NCBI GenBank assembly: GCA_963834425.1
Contig: CAWIBR010000013.1
Span: 310,001-374,000 of the forward strand
Direction: 5' to 3'
Length of the DNA: 64,000 nucleotides
From: CAVURS01 sp963834425
GTDB taxonomy: Bacteria; Actinomycetota; Actinomycetes; Actinomycetales; CAVURS01
A model generated the notes under the pieces. The model worked only from the letters and a program-made list of their open reading frames with translations. It did no database searches and was not told where the DNA came from. Shown here piece after piece: positions 9,441 through 18,931 of this stretch (positions are counted from its first letter, which is position 1; each line of letters starts with the position of its first letter). A program made the translations under genes and the position numbers.

Positions 9441-10115
9441 GTGAGCCCACCCGAGCCGGCAGGGCTGATCGCGCCGCCTGCGCGAGCCGGCGCCGTGCCG
9501 CCTGGCCGGCCGGGCCCGGTTCCGCGGCTCGAAGCCGTACTGGGAGCAGCGGTACGCCGCGGGCGGCGACTCCGGCGCCGGCTCGTACGGCGCGCAGGCC
9601 GAGCTGGAAGGCCGGGGTCGTCAACGGCTGGGTCGAGGCGCACGAGGTCACCTCGGTCGTCGACCTCGGCTGCGGCGACGGCAACCAGCTCGGCCTGGCC
9701 GACTACCCGCGCTACCTCGGGCTGGACGTCTCGCCGTCGGCCGATCCGCGCGGTGCATCGAGCGGTTCGGCGACGACCCGACCAAGAGCTTCCTGGCCTA
9801 CGACCCGGACGGCCTTGCACGACCCGGCCGGCTGGCTGCGGGCCGACCTGGCGCTGTCGATGGAGGTGCTCTTCCACCTGGTCGAGCGCGACGGTCTTCG
9901 AGGCCTACCTGCGCCAGCTGTTCGCCAGCGCCGAGCGGTTCGTCGTGATCTGCGCGCGCGACGGCGAATGCCCGGCGGCCCGCACGAGCGCTACCGGCCG
10001 TTCACCCCCTGGGTCGCCGCGCACGCCCCGGAGTGGGAGCTCGCTGGAGCAGGCGAGCCCGCCGGCCGGGGTCGACCTGGTCTCCGACCTGTTCCTCTTC
10101 GCCCGCCGGCGGTGA
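9441..10115 (+). CDS. Class I SAM-dependent methyltransferase (several frame breaks)
   Basis: The pieces of this gene lie in alternating frames: WVEAHEVTSVVDLGCGDGNQ is the SAM-binding motif I, followed by LALSMEVLFHLVE, FEAYLRQLFASAERFVV and, at the end, GVDLVSDLFLFARRR. Read together they make one methyltransferase of about 225 residues of the kind found in glycan clusters. At least four indels are needed to join the pieces, so the exact product and acceptor are uncertain. A GTG at 9441, six bases after the previous stop, is the likely start. The stop overlaps the next start at 10112 (GTGA), supporting one operon. Confidence 0.65.
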   Translation: MSPPEPAGLIAPPARAGAVPPGRPGPVPRLEAVLGAAVRRGRRLRRRLVRRAGRAGRPGSSTAGSRRTRSPRSSTSAAATATSSAWPTTRATSGWTSRRRPIRAVHRAVRRRPDQELPGLRPGRPCTTRPAGCGPTWRCRWRCSSTWSSATVFEAYLRQLFASAERFVVICARDGECPAARTSATGRSPPGSPRTPRSGSSLEQASPPAGVDLVSDLFLFARRR

Positions 10116-11608
10116 GCGAGCCGGCCGACCTCACGGCTGACCGCCCGGTCGGTCCTCGGCCGGCTCCGGCTGGAGCGCGGTCTCGCCGGCGGGCGTCTCG
10201 GCCCGGGCCCTGCTGAGCACGATCGGCGTCGGCGTCCAGGGCGTCGTCCGCTTCCTCTACAGCCTGCTGATCGGCCGCTCCTCGGGCCCGGCCGTGCTCG
10301 GCGAGGCGCGGCCCCGGTCTCGCTGGCGCTCTTCGCCAGCCTGCTCTGGCCGACGGCGACCGGCGACGGCGGCGGCCAAGTTCGTGGCCATCGCCCGCGG
10401 CGGCGCAGCGGCCGGAGGAGGTCGAGGGCGTCGCCCACCACCTGGCCCGGCGCACGGTCGTCTCCGTCGCTGATCCTGTCGGCCGGCGCGGCCGTCGTGG
10501 CGCTCACCGTCCTGCACACCGCGCTGGCCGCGGCCGCTGATGACGGCGGCGCTGGCGCTGGCCTACTCGGGCTACGCGTTCACCCGCGGCCTGCAGTTCG
10601 GCGCCGGCCAGGTGCCGCGAGCGACGTTCTGGGACGTCGCCACCGCCGCCCTGTCGCTCGTCGTCCTGGTGCTGGTCGTCACCTCGCACTCGGTGCCGGT
10701 GCTGCTGCTGCCGCTGGTGGTCGGCTACGCGGTCGTACACCGCTCGCCAACTGGCCGCGGCGGACCCAGCGCCGGGTCAGCGACGCGCTGCGCCGCGAGA
10801 TGGACGGCTTCGTCGCTGCTGGCCGTCGTCGGCACGCTGGCCAGCGCCGGCTTCCTGCAGCTGTCCAACGTGCTGGCGCGCGCGGCGAACTCGCCGCACG
10901 ACGCCGGCCTCTACGCCGCGGCGCTGTCCCTCGCGACGCCGGCCTCGCTGCTGTCCCGGTCGTTCAGCCTGGTGCTCTTCCCGTCGATGTCCGAGGCCCA
11001 CGGTCGCGACGACCAGGCCTCGCTGCGGGCGCAGACCGACCTGGGGACGCGGGCGCTCGTGCTGGTCATGGTCGGCGACGTTCGGCGTGATCATCATCCT
11101 GCAGCCGCCCGCTGCTGCGGCTGTTCTACGGCAACGACTTCGAGGCGGCCGGCGCCGTCCTGCCGATCATGCTGATCGCCGTGCTGCTCGGCACGGTGGA
11201 CGAGGCGGCGGTCAACTTCCTGACCAGCACCAGCCAGCGCGGCATGCGGATCACCGCCGAGTGCCAGCGTGGCCGGCCTGCTCGTCGGCTGCGATCGTCG
11301 TGGCTGGTGCTCGTGCCCAGCCACGGCGTGACCGGCGTCGCGCGTCGGCTACCTGATCGGCACCGCAGCCTTCATCGTGCCGATCCTGGCGCTGGTCTGG
11401 CGCCGCGAGCGGCACCACTGGACCTGGCTCGCGGTGCGGTTCGGCGCTGGCCGTCGCCGTCCTGGTGGCGCTCGCGGTCGACGAGCAGACCGGTCGACGT
11501 CGGGCGCGCTCCCGGCGATCGGGCTGGCCGTGGCGTTCCTGGTGGCCTGGCTGGCGCTGAGCGTACGCCGACGTACGCCGGGTGCTGCCGCTCATCCTTC
11601 GACGTTGA
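10112..11608 (+). CDS. Oligosaccharide flippase / Wzx-like exporter (many frame breaks)
   Basis: A polytopic membrane protein of about 500 residues whose fragments are spread over three frames. They include GVGVQGVVRFLYSLLIGR near the N-terminus, ALAYSGYAFTRGLQFGAG, LASAGFLQLSNVLARA, LLSRSFSLVLFPSMSEAHG and VDEAAVNFLTSTSQRGM. The order and the repeated helix pairs match the MATE/Wzx superfamily that flips undecaprenyl-linked sugars across the membrane. The GTG at 10112 overlaps the methyltransferase stop. The most likely stop is the TGA at 11606-11608, overlapping the convergent DUF2304 gene by 17 bases. Boundaries are approximate. Confidence 0.7.
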
Positions 11609-11960
11609 CGTGCTCGCCGAGCGTGCCCGGGCGGCGGCGACCTCGTCGAGCGCGATCTGCCGGGTGAGCTCGGTCAGCCGGCGCTCGATCAGCCGGAACC
11701 GCCGGTACGACGTCGCGGTGTAGCCCAGGAAGGTCACGATCAGGCCGTAGAGCAGCAGGTCGGTGCCACGGCCGACGCCGACCAGGTGGGCGCATCGGTG
11801 ACCCAGGTCGGCGCCAGGATCGAGACCATGGCCACGAGCGCGAAGCCCAGCAGCAGCACCCGGCGGATGGCCAGGTGGCGCGACGCCGGCGGTGGCGCGC
11901 AGCAGGAAGAGCGCGACGCACGCCGACCGCGACGATGAGCAGGACCTGGATGGTCAGCAT
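11592..11960 (-). CDS. DUF2304 small membrane protein (frame-broken)
   Basis: A protein of about 122 residues with an N-terminal helix (MLTIQVLLIVAV), a second hydrophobic stretch (LLLGFALVAMVSILAP), a third (LLLYGLIVTFLGY) and a charged, helical C-terminal tail (LIERRLTELTRQIALDE). This is the DUF2304 pattern; such genes commonly sit next to a dolichol-phosphate-mannose-synthase-like transferase, as here. At least two frame breaks (near 11750 and 11890) separate the pieces. A GGAG ribosome-binding site lies just before the ATG at 11960. Function is unknown; a membrane partner of the neighbouring transferase is an inference from context. Confidence 0.7.
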   Translation of the reverse strand: MLTIQVLLIVAVGVRRALPAARHRRRRATWPSAGCCCWASRSWPWSRSWRRPGSPMRPPGRRRPWHRPAALRPDRDLPGLHRDVVPAVPADRAPADRAHPADRARRGRRRPGTLGEHVNVEG

Positions 11961-11985
11961 GGGCTCCTACCTTCATGGTCACGCG

Positions 11986-12655
11986 TCACTTGAAGAGCAG
12001 GTCGACGACGATGTTGATGGCGTTGAGCATCGACTGGCCCTTGGCCGGGAGTAGTCGGTGTAGAGGATGTGCACCGGGTGCTCGGTCCAGCGCAGCTTGG
12101 CCTGGCCGACCTGGCTGACGATCTCGGACGCGTGCGCCATCCGGTCCTGGCGGATGTCCAGCGTCTGCGCCGCCGTTCGGTTCATCGCCCGCAGCCCGTT
12201 GTGCGCGTCGGTGAGGCGGACCTGGGTGCTGAGGTTGGTGTAGACGACGGCCGCGCGCAGGAACAGCCGCTTGGCCGAGCCCGGGCTCGGTGCTCTCGTC
12301 GAGGAACCGCGAGCCGAAGACGACGTCGACGTCGCCCGTGCGCAGGATCGTCGACCATGGCGACGGCGTCGCTGACCTGGTGCTGGCCGTCGGCGTCGAA
12401 CGTCACGAAGTAGCGCGCTCCGGGTCGCGCAGGGCGTAGGTCAGGCCGGTCTGCAGCGCGGCGCCCTGGCCCAGGTTGACCGCGTGCCGGACGACGACGG
12501 CCCCGGCGTCTCGGGCCTCGGCGCCCGGCCGTCGTCGGTGCTGCCGTCGTCGACGCAGACCACGTCCGGGAAGACCTTGCGCGACCTCGCGGACGACGTC
12601 GCCGATGACCGGTCGCCTCGTTGTAGAGGGGGATCACGACCCAGGTCTCGGGCAC
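11986..12655 (-). CDS. GT2 glycosyltransferase, dolichyl-phosphate mannose synthase-like (frame-broken)
   Basis: A GT-A enzyme of about 223 residues that probably transfers a sugar from a nucleotide to polyprenyl phosphate at the inner face of the membrane. Visible parts are WVVIPLYNEA at the N-terminus, YFVTFDADGQHQVSDAV with the metal-binding DxD, and the tail NAINIVVDLLFK. Several indels between 12190 and 12630 scramble the middle. The GTG at 12655 is the first start before the opening strand. The downstream DUF2304 gene 26 bases away is its usual partner. Confidence 0.72.
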
Positions 12656-12775
12656 ACCGTGATGGTGCCAGATCGGGCGCCGGAAGGCCGTGACGCGCGC
12701 TTCGGCAGGTCGCGGCGCTGATATCGTCCTCGGCGTTCGAGCCGGGTCAGCAGGGGTCACCAGGAAGGTACGCAG

Positions 12776-13374
12776 GTGTCGGCGCAGATCGCAGCCAGTG
12801 CCGATGTCGCGACATCGGCCCGGATCGGCGACGGCAGCAGCGTCTGGCATCTGGCCCAGGTCCGCGAGGACGCCGAGCTCGGCGAGGGCTGCATCATCGG
12901 CCGCGGCGCCTACATCGGCACCGGCGTCGCCTCGGCAAGGACTGCAAGGTGCAGAACTACGCGCTGGTCTACGAGCCGGCAGAGCTGGCCGACGGCGTCT
13001 TCATCGGCCCGGCCGTCGTGCTCACCAACGACACCTACCCCCGCGCGGTCAACCCCGACCTGAGCCTGAAGTCGGCCCACGACTGGGAGCCGGTCGGCGT
13101 CACGATCGGCGAGGGCGCCTCGATCGGCGCGCGCGCGGTCTGCGTGGCGCCGGTGACGATCGGCGCCTGGGCGACGGTCGCCGCGGGCGCCGTCGTCACC
13201 AAGGACGTCCCCGACCACGCGCTCGTGGTCGGAGTGCCGGCCCGGCGGGTCGGGTGGGTCGGGCAAGGCCGGAGTGCCCGCTGGTAGCGGACGGCGACGG
13301 CAGTGGGTCTGCCCGCAGACGGGCGCCCGATACGTCGAGCGCACCGACGACGCACCCCGAGAGGTACCGGATGA
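12776..13374 (+). CDS. Left-handed beta-helix sugar N-acetyltransferase, WbpD-like (frame-broken)
   Basis: A hexapeptide-repeat acyltransferase of about 200 residues. Isoleucine/valine-led hexapeptides run through ARIGDGSSVWHLAQVRED, then KVQNYALVYEPAELADGVFI, and GVTIGEGASIGARAVCVAPV; the closing VVTKDVPDHALVVGVPARR is typical of enzymes that acetylate amino groups of UDP-3-amino sugars. Breaks lie near 12933 and 13265. The C-terminal piece WVCPQTGARY is the usual end of this group. The end is uncertain (13374 or up to 13388) because of the second break. The next gene, a sugar aminotransferase, starts at 13371, the natural preceding enzyme in the same pathway. Confidence 0.78.
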
Positions 13375-14466
13375 GCGAGGTCCCGTGATCCCCGCCGCAC
13401 GAGCCGATCATCGGTGACGAGGAGCGCGCGGCCGTCGACCGGGTGATGCGCAGCGGCATGGTGGCGCAGGGCCCCGAGGTCGCGGCCTTCGAGTCCGAGT
13501 TCGTCGGCCACTTGGTCGCCGGCCGCACGTGCGTCGCGGTCAACTCCGGTACGTCGGGTGCTGCACCTCGGGCTGCTCGCCGCCGGCATCGGCCCGGGCG
13601 ACGAGGTCATCGTGCCGTCGTTCACCTTCGCCGCGACGGCCAACTCGGTGGCGCTGACCGGGGCGACCCCGGTCTTCGTCGACATCGAGCCGACTACTTC
13701 TGCCTCGACCCGGCCGCGGTCGAGGCCGCGGTGACCGAGCGCACGGCCGGGCATCATGCCGGTGCACCTCTACGGCCACCCGGCCGACATGGCGCGCGCT
13801 GCAGGCCGTCGCCGACCGGCACGGGCTGCGGATCTTCGAGGACGCCGCCCAGGCCCACGCGGCGTCGTACGACGGGACGCCGGTCGGCTGCTTCGGCGAC
13901 TTCGCGATGTTCAGCCTCTACCCGACGAAGAACATGACCTCGGGCGAGGGCGGCATGGTCTCGACCGCCGACGCCGAGCTGGCGCGGCGGGTCCGGCTGC
14001 TGCGCAACCAGGGCATGGAGCGGCAGTACGAGAACGAGCTGGTCGGCCTGAACAACCGGATGACCGACATCCACGCCGCCATCGGCCGCGTGCAGCTGAC
14101 CAAGCTGGCCGGCTGGACCGAGCAGCGCAGCGCAACGCGGCGTACTTCGACGCGAACCTCAAAGGCGTTGTGGTGCCGCCGGTTTCGCCGAAGGCGGTGC
14201 ACGTCTATCACCAGTACACGATCCGGGTGCCGGAGGACCGCGACGGCGTCGCGAAGGCGCTGCGTGAGGAGCACGGCGTCGGCACGGGCGTCTACTACCC
14301 GATCCCCAACCACCGGCTGCCGTCCTACCGGCAGACCCTCGACCTGCCGGCGACCGAGCAGGCGGCGCTCCAGGTGCTGTCGCTGCCGGTGCACCCCTCG
14401 CTGACCGACGACGACCTGGCCACGATCGTCACCGCGGTCAATAGCGTCGTGGCGGCGGGCGCCTGA
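13371..14466 (+). CDS. DegT/DnrJ/EryC1/StrS-type sugar aminotransferase (frame-broken)
   Basis: A PLP-dependent enzyme of about 365 residues that aminates a keto nucleotide sugar, using glutamate. The PLP lysine is in SLYPTKNMTSGEGG; FEDAAQAHAASYDG supplies the Asp and neighbours that bind the cofactor; VGLNNRMTDIHAAIGRVQL and YYPIPNHRLPSYR are family signatures. At least four frame breaks occur (near 13385, 13555, 13695 and 13795). The ATG at 13371 begins MSEVP and leads, across a break, into EPIIGDEERAAVDRVMRSG. It most likely works with the N-acetyltransferase before it to build a 3-acetamido (or similar) uronic-acid sugar with wecB and wecC products. Confidence 0.83.
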
Positions 14467-14478
14467 GGGCGCGCCCCG

Positions 14479-15650
14479 ATGACCACCGGCACCGCCGGCC
14501 CGCGGGTCGTCCTGGCGACCCGGCTGTTCGCCCCCGAGGTCGCCGCGGCCTCGTTGCGGCTGCGCTGGCTGGCCTCGGCCCTGGCCGACCTGGGCGCTCG
14601 GGTCGAGGTGATCACCACGACGCCGCCGCCCGGCTCGGACCCGATCGCCGACGACCCTCGGCTCGCGTCAGCCGCTGGCCGGCACTGCGGGACAAGGCCG
14701 GCGTGGTCCGCGGCTACCTGCCCTATCTCAGCTTCGACCTGCCGCTCTGTCCTTCGGCTGCTGGCTCGACCCCGCCCGGCGCTGGTCCTCGTCGAGCCGC
14801 CGCCGACGACCGGCCTGGTCGTCCGGCTGGTCTGCACGCTGCGCCGCACGCCGTACGCGTACTACTCGGCCGACGTGCTCAGCGACGCGCTGGCCAGCGG
14901 CGGCGCGCCGGCTCCGCTCGTCCGGGTGCTGCGGCCCTGGAGTCCTGGGTGCTGCGCGGTGCCGTCCGGGTGCTGGCCGTCTCCGACGGCGTCGCCGAGC
15001 GGGTCGACGCGCTCGGCGTCCGGCCCGAGCGGATCTCGTTGGTGGGCAACGGGATCGACACCGACGTCTTCACGCCGGACGGGCCCGTCCAGCAGTCGCC
15101 GGGGCCCTACGTCGTCTACGCCGGGACCATGTCGCAGTGGCAGGGGGTCGACGTCTTCGTCCGGGCCTTCGCCGCGGTCGGGCCGAGCATCCGGACGCCC
15201 GCCTGGTCTTCCTCGGTCAGGGCGGCGACGAGGACGCACCTGCGCGCGCTGGCCGCCGAGCTCTGCCCGGAGGGCGATCGAGTTCCTCGGGTCGTCCCAC
15301 CCGAGGAGTGCGCCCGCTGGATCCGGGGCGCCCGGGCCGGGCTGGTGTCGATCAAGCCGGGCATCGGCTATGACTTCGCCAAGCCGACCAAGGTCTACGC
15401 CGCGACCGCCTGCGGCGTGCCGGCGATCTTCGCCGGCCGTGGGGCCGGCAACGAGCTGGTCGAGCGCGAGCGGCTCGGCTGGTCGGTCGACCACGACGAG
15501 GCCGCCGTCGCCGGCGCGATGTCGGCCGCCCTCACCGGGCCGGGCTGGTCGGCTGCCGAACGCGAGCGGCTGGTCGCCTGGACCCGGGCCCACGCCTCGC
15601 TCGCCGCGGTCTCGCGGGCGGCCGCCGCCGAGCTCGCTCGCGCGGGCTGA
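14479..15650 (+). CDS. GT4 family glycosyltransferase (frame-broken)
   Basis: A GT-B retaining glycosyltransferase of about 390 residues. The first domain opens with VVLATRLFAPEVAAASLRLR; the second has LVGNGIDTDVF, VVYAGTMSQWQGVDVF and the donor-binding region KPGIGYDFAKPTKVYAATAC, with the Glu-x7-Glu-like segment near GNELVERERLG. Breaks occur near 14680, 14940, 15200 and 15280. The donor and acceptor sugars cannot be read from sequence. It follows the aminotransferase by 12 bases and converges with wecB. Confidence 0.8.
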
Positions 15651-15654
15651 GCCG

Positions 15655-16722
15655 TCAGGGCCGGTCGAGCAGGAGCGTCGGCGACGCGCTCGGCGGCGTG
15701 CCCGTCGCCGTACGGCGTGGCGTCGGTCGCGGCCGGGTGCGGGCCGGTCGACCGCGGCGGCGAGGTCGGCCGGGTCGTTGCACAGGACGTTCCAGCCGAG
15801 GTCGACCGTCTCGGTCCACTCGGTCTCGGTGCGCACCGTCGTGCACGGGACGCGCAGCAGGAACGCCTCCTTCTGCAGGCCGCCGGAGTCGGTGACGACG
15901 TGCCGGGCGTGCAGCGACCAGGCGCAGCAGCTCCGGGTAGGGCTGGGCCGGCCAGCACGTGCACCGCGCCGCGCTGCCAGGTCGATGCCCGTAGCGCTCG
16001 CGCGGCTGCGACCAGCCGCGGATGGGCGAGCAGCAGCACCGGGTCGGGCGAGCGCGGCGAGCCCGGCGACGATCGCGCGCCAGCCGGTCGGGGTCGTCGG
16101 TGTTGTCCGGCCGGTGGATCGTCGCCACGACGTAGTCGCCGGTCGCGACCCCGTCCGGCAGGTCCGGCGCGCTGGTCGCGGACCGAGCGCGGCCGTGGCC
16201 AGGCAGACGTCGGTCATCACGTCGCCGACGAGCCGCGAGCGCGCGGCCAGCCCCTCGTCGGCCAGGTGCCGCATCGCGACCTCGGTCGGCGCCAGGCACA
16301 GGTCGGCCGCGTGGTCGGTCAGCACCCGGTTGTGCTCCTCGGGCATCCGCCGGTTGAACGAGCGCAGCCCGGCCTCGAGGTGCGCGACGGGCAGGTGCAG
16401 CTTCACCGCCGCGAGCGCGCCGGCGAGCGTCGAGTTGGTGTCGCCGTAGACCAGCACCCAGTCCGGGTTGCTGTTGCTGCAGAACGGGTTCCATCGCCGC
16501 GAGCATGGCGCCGGTCTGCGCGCCGTGGCCGCCGGACCCGATGCCGAGGTCGACGTCCGGCCGCGGGATGGCCAGGTCGTCGAAGAACACCTGCGACAGC
16601 CGTTCGTCGTAGTGCTGGCCGGTGTGCACGATCACGTGCTCGCACCGGCCGGCCAGCGCGTGCGCGATCGGCGCGAGCTTGACGAACTGCGGCCGGGCGC
16701 CGACGACGCTGAGGACCTTCAT
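15655..16722 (-). CDS. wecB: UDP-N-acetylglucosamine 2-epimerase WecB (frame-broken)
   Basis: WecB converts UDP-GlcNAc to UDP-ManNAc (or acts on the matching 3-amino-uronic acid derivative). The protein opens with VVGARPQFVKLAPI, followed by HTGQHYDERLSQVFF, VYGDTNSTLAGALAA, HLEAGLRSFNRRMPEE and DSGGLQKEAF, the standard order of conserved blocks for the non-hydrolysing epimerase. Breaks lie near 16480, 16180, 16000 and 15740. The ATG at 16722 shares one base with the preceding glycosyltransferase stop (TGATG), so the genes are coupled. Together with wecC this gives UDP-ManNAcA-type sugars. Confidence 0.85.
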   Translation of the reverse strand: MKVLSVVGARPQFVKLAPIAHALAGRCEHVIVHTGQHYDERLSQVFFDDLAIPRPDVDLGIGSGGHGAQTGAMLAAMEPVLQQQQPGLGAGLRRHQLDARRRARGGEAAPARRAPRGRAALVQPADARGAQPGADRPRGRPVPGADRGRDAAPGRRGAGRALAARRRRDDRRLPGHGRARSATSAPDLPDGVATGDYVVATIHRPDNTDDPDRLARDRRRARRARPTRCCCSPIRGWSQPRERYGHRPGSAARCTCWPAQPYPELLRLVAARPARRHRLRRPAEGGVPAARPVHDGAHRDRVDRDGRPRLERPVQRPGRPRRRGRPARTRPRPTPRRTATGTPPSASPTLLLDRP

Positions 16723-17739
16723 CAGCCGGCCCGCTCCCAGCCGGCTGGCGGCCAGCCGGTCGTAGACGGCGGCGACCGAGGTCGACGCCGCGCGGCCGGG
16801 CTGTGGTGCGCGCGCACCCAGTCCCGGGCCGCGTCGGCGTCCGGCTGCAGCGAGCCGTCGACGACCGCCACCGCGGCCTCGACGGCCGACTCGGGCGAGT
16901 CGCCCAGGACGGGCGGCCGCACCGCGTCGTACAGGGGCAGTGGGACCGGTACGACGACGGGCACGCCGATGCCGATCGCCTCGAGCTCGCTGGCCGAGAG
17001 GATCCCGCCGGCCTGCCCGAGGACGACGGTGGCGCCGGCCAGCAAGCCGCAGGTACGCCGGGTGCGGGCGGGTCGGCACGAGCTCGACCCCGACGCGCGG
17101 CGGCCTGCGTCGGCCGCCGGTCCCCAGTCCAGGCCGACCACCCGGGCCCGGCCGGCGAGGGCGCGTGACCAGCTGCCGGGCCGTCTCGAGCTGGGCGTCG
17201 AGGCCCTTGACCGGCTCCCAGCGCGAGGCGAAGACGACCGGCGGCCGGCCGGGCGCGGGCGGCCGGCCGGCGGAGCGAGTCGACGTCGATCGGCACCGGC
17301 AGGTAGGTCGCGTCCGGCCGCCGGGGCAGCGTGTGCTCGGCCAGGTCGGGGGTCGAGTAGAAGACGTGCAGCGCGCCCTCCAGGGCCCGGTCGATCGTGG
17401 CCTGCCACGCGGGTCGTACTGCAGGGTGCGGATGTCGGTGCCGTGCAGGTGGACGACGAACCGCCGGGGCACCAGCCGGGTGTGCTGCACGACGCCGCCG
17501 GAGTGCACGTGCAGCAGGTCGGCCGTCGCCGCCTTCGCGGCCAGCCGGGCCAGCCAGGCGGCGCCCAGGACGGCCCGCTGGCTCTGGGCGACCGGGCCGT
17601 CCCAGGTCGCGGCCGGTCGCCGGCGAGCGGCAGGAACGACCAGGGCAGGCCGCGGCGATGGGCCTCCGCGATCAGGTGCTTGGCCGTGAAGGCGCAGTCG
17701 TTGACATGCAGCGCCCGCACCGGCGCCGGAGGTGCTCAT
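16722..17739 (-). CDS. GT4-like glycosyltransferase (frame-broken)
   Basis: A GT-B type transferase of about 338 residues. Opening fragment ALHVNDCAFTAKHLIAEA; then FVVHLHGTDIRTLQYDPRG, VVFASRWEPVKGLDAQLE and TVVLGQAGGILSASELEAIG, the last resembling the donor-site segment that ends in a Glu. The ATG at 17739 overlaps the previous gene's stop (ATGA) but requires a break after MSTSGA; a GTG at 17720 is the alternative start. More breaks occur near 17400, 17160 and 16800. It sits between a second GT4 gene and wecB in the same transcript. Confidence 0.7.
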
Positions 17740-18886
17740 CGGCCGAGCAGCTCGCTCACGAGGTCGCGCTCGACCTGCTCGTCGCGCTCGGAGCTGAGCT
17801 CGCGCGCGTGCGCGTCGGAGGCCGCCTTGAACTCGCGCACCTGCGCGGCGTCCAGCCGGCCAGCGCCTCGGTGAACGACGCCTCGCTGAAGTCGGTGGAC
17901 ACGACGCCGAGGCCGAGCTTCTCGGTCAGCCGGGCCATCTCCTCGGCCGGCCCGACGCCGACGGCGAGCCGGGCCTGGACGAAGTCGAAGAACTTGTTCG
18001 GCAGCGCGTAGCGCGCGTTGATGTTGATCGGCGGCATGCAGAAGACGCCGACGTCGCAGGCGTTCATGCGCGAACGGCAGCTCGGCCGGCGCGACCGGGT
18101 CGTGGAAGCGCACCTGCTCCGAGCCGCGCGGCCAGCTCGCGCAGGTAGGTCAGGTGCTTCCCGCCGTCGCCGCCCGGCACCAGGAACAGGTCGAGGCTGA
18201 ACCGCGGTCCGAGCGCGAGGGTGCAGCGGATCAGCAGGTCGATGTAGCGGCCCGGCCTGCGCGCCACCGCTGTGCACCAGCCGGATGTGGTCGTCGTCGA
18301 CCGGCGAGGGCTGCAGGTCGACCCAGGCGCCGGCGTTGCGGACGACCCGCGGTGCACGCCGTACGTCGCGTCGTACCGCTCGGCGAGGGCGTCGCAGACC
18401 GTGGTCACGGCCGCGCTGCGCGGCAGGTAGGTCCGGCAGTTGTGGGCCATCAGCGGGGCGACGAAGGTCCGCCAGACCCGGTCGTGGGAGAACTCCTCGG
18501 CGGCCCACTCGTGCATGTCGGCCCAGACCGGCGCACCGGCGGCCAGCCGGTGGGCGACCGGCAGGGCCCGGGCGTCGTTGGCCACGACCAGGTCGGGCGC
18601 GAGGTCGCTCGGCCGCGGCGAGCTCGAGCGCCTGCTGGGCGGCGGGCGCGGCCAGCTCGGCCGAGCGCAGCTGCCGGGTGGCCAGCTTGAGCACCCCGAG
18701 CGGGTGGCGGGGGAGGGAGTTGTTGGCGTCGTCGATCCGCAGGTGCCGGCTCGACCCGGGCGGCTGCGCGCCGTACCCGATGGTCGTGACCTCGCCGAGC
18801 TGGGCCAGGACGCCGATCTGGCGGAGCACCCGCGCATCCCGGATGATCGGCGAGAAGGAGACGCAGAGAATCCTCGGCCGGCCCAC
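17736..18886 (-). CDS. GT4 family glycosyltransferase (frame-broken)
   Basis: A transferase of about 383 residues. The start VGRPRILCVSFSPIIRDARV is typical of glycosyltransferases with a 4-4-5-like first domain; VVANDARALPVAHRLA, ADMHEWAAEEFSHDRVW and NINARYALPNKFFDFVQARL follow, the last being the donor-site region. Breaks lie near 18610, 18355, 18265 and 18070. The GTG at 18886 follows a TACGAT hexamer (18893-18898, minus) by 6 bases. First gene of a three-gene leftward operon (this gene, a second GT, wecB). Confidence 0.75.
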
Positions 18887-18931
18887 CGGCGCATCGTAAC
18901 GGCGTCCGGCGCCCGGCTATGCTCGTCCGTC
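18887..18931. promoter_or_regulatory. Divergent leaderless-type promoter pair GT4 / wecC
   Basis: In this 45-base gap the minus strand carries TACGAT (18893-18898), 6 bases from the GTG at 18886, and the plus strand carries TATGCT (18918-18923), 8 bases from the GTG at 18932. Confidence 0.55.

Noticed and set aside
10112..14466. Programmed frameshifting or true pseudogenes in the polysaccharide cluster
   Set aside because: Breaks are many, irregular in site, and lack slippery sequences or stem-loops; motifs are preserved on both sides. Consensus errors explain this better.
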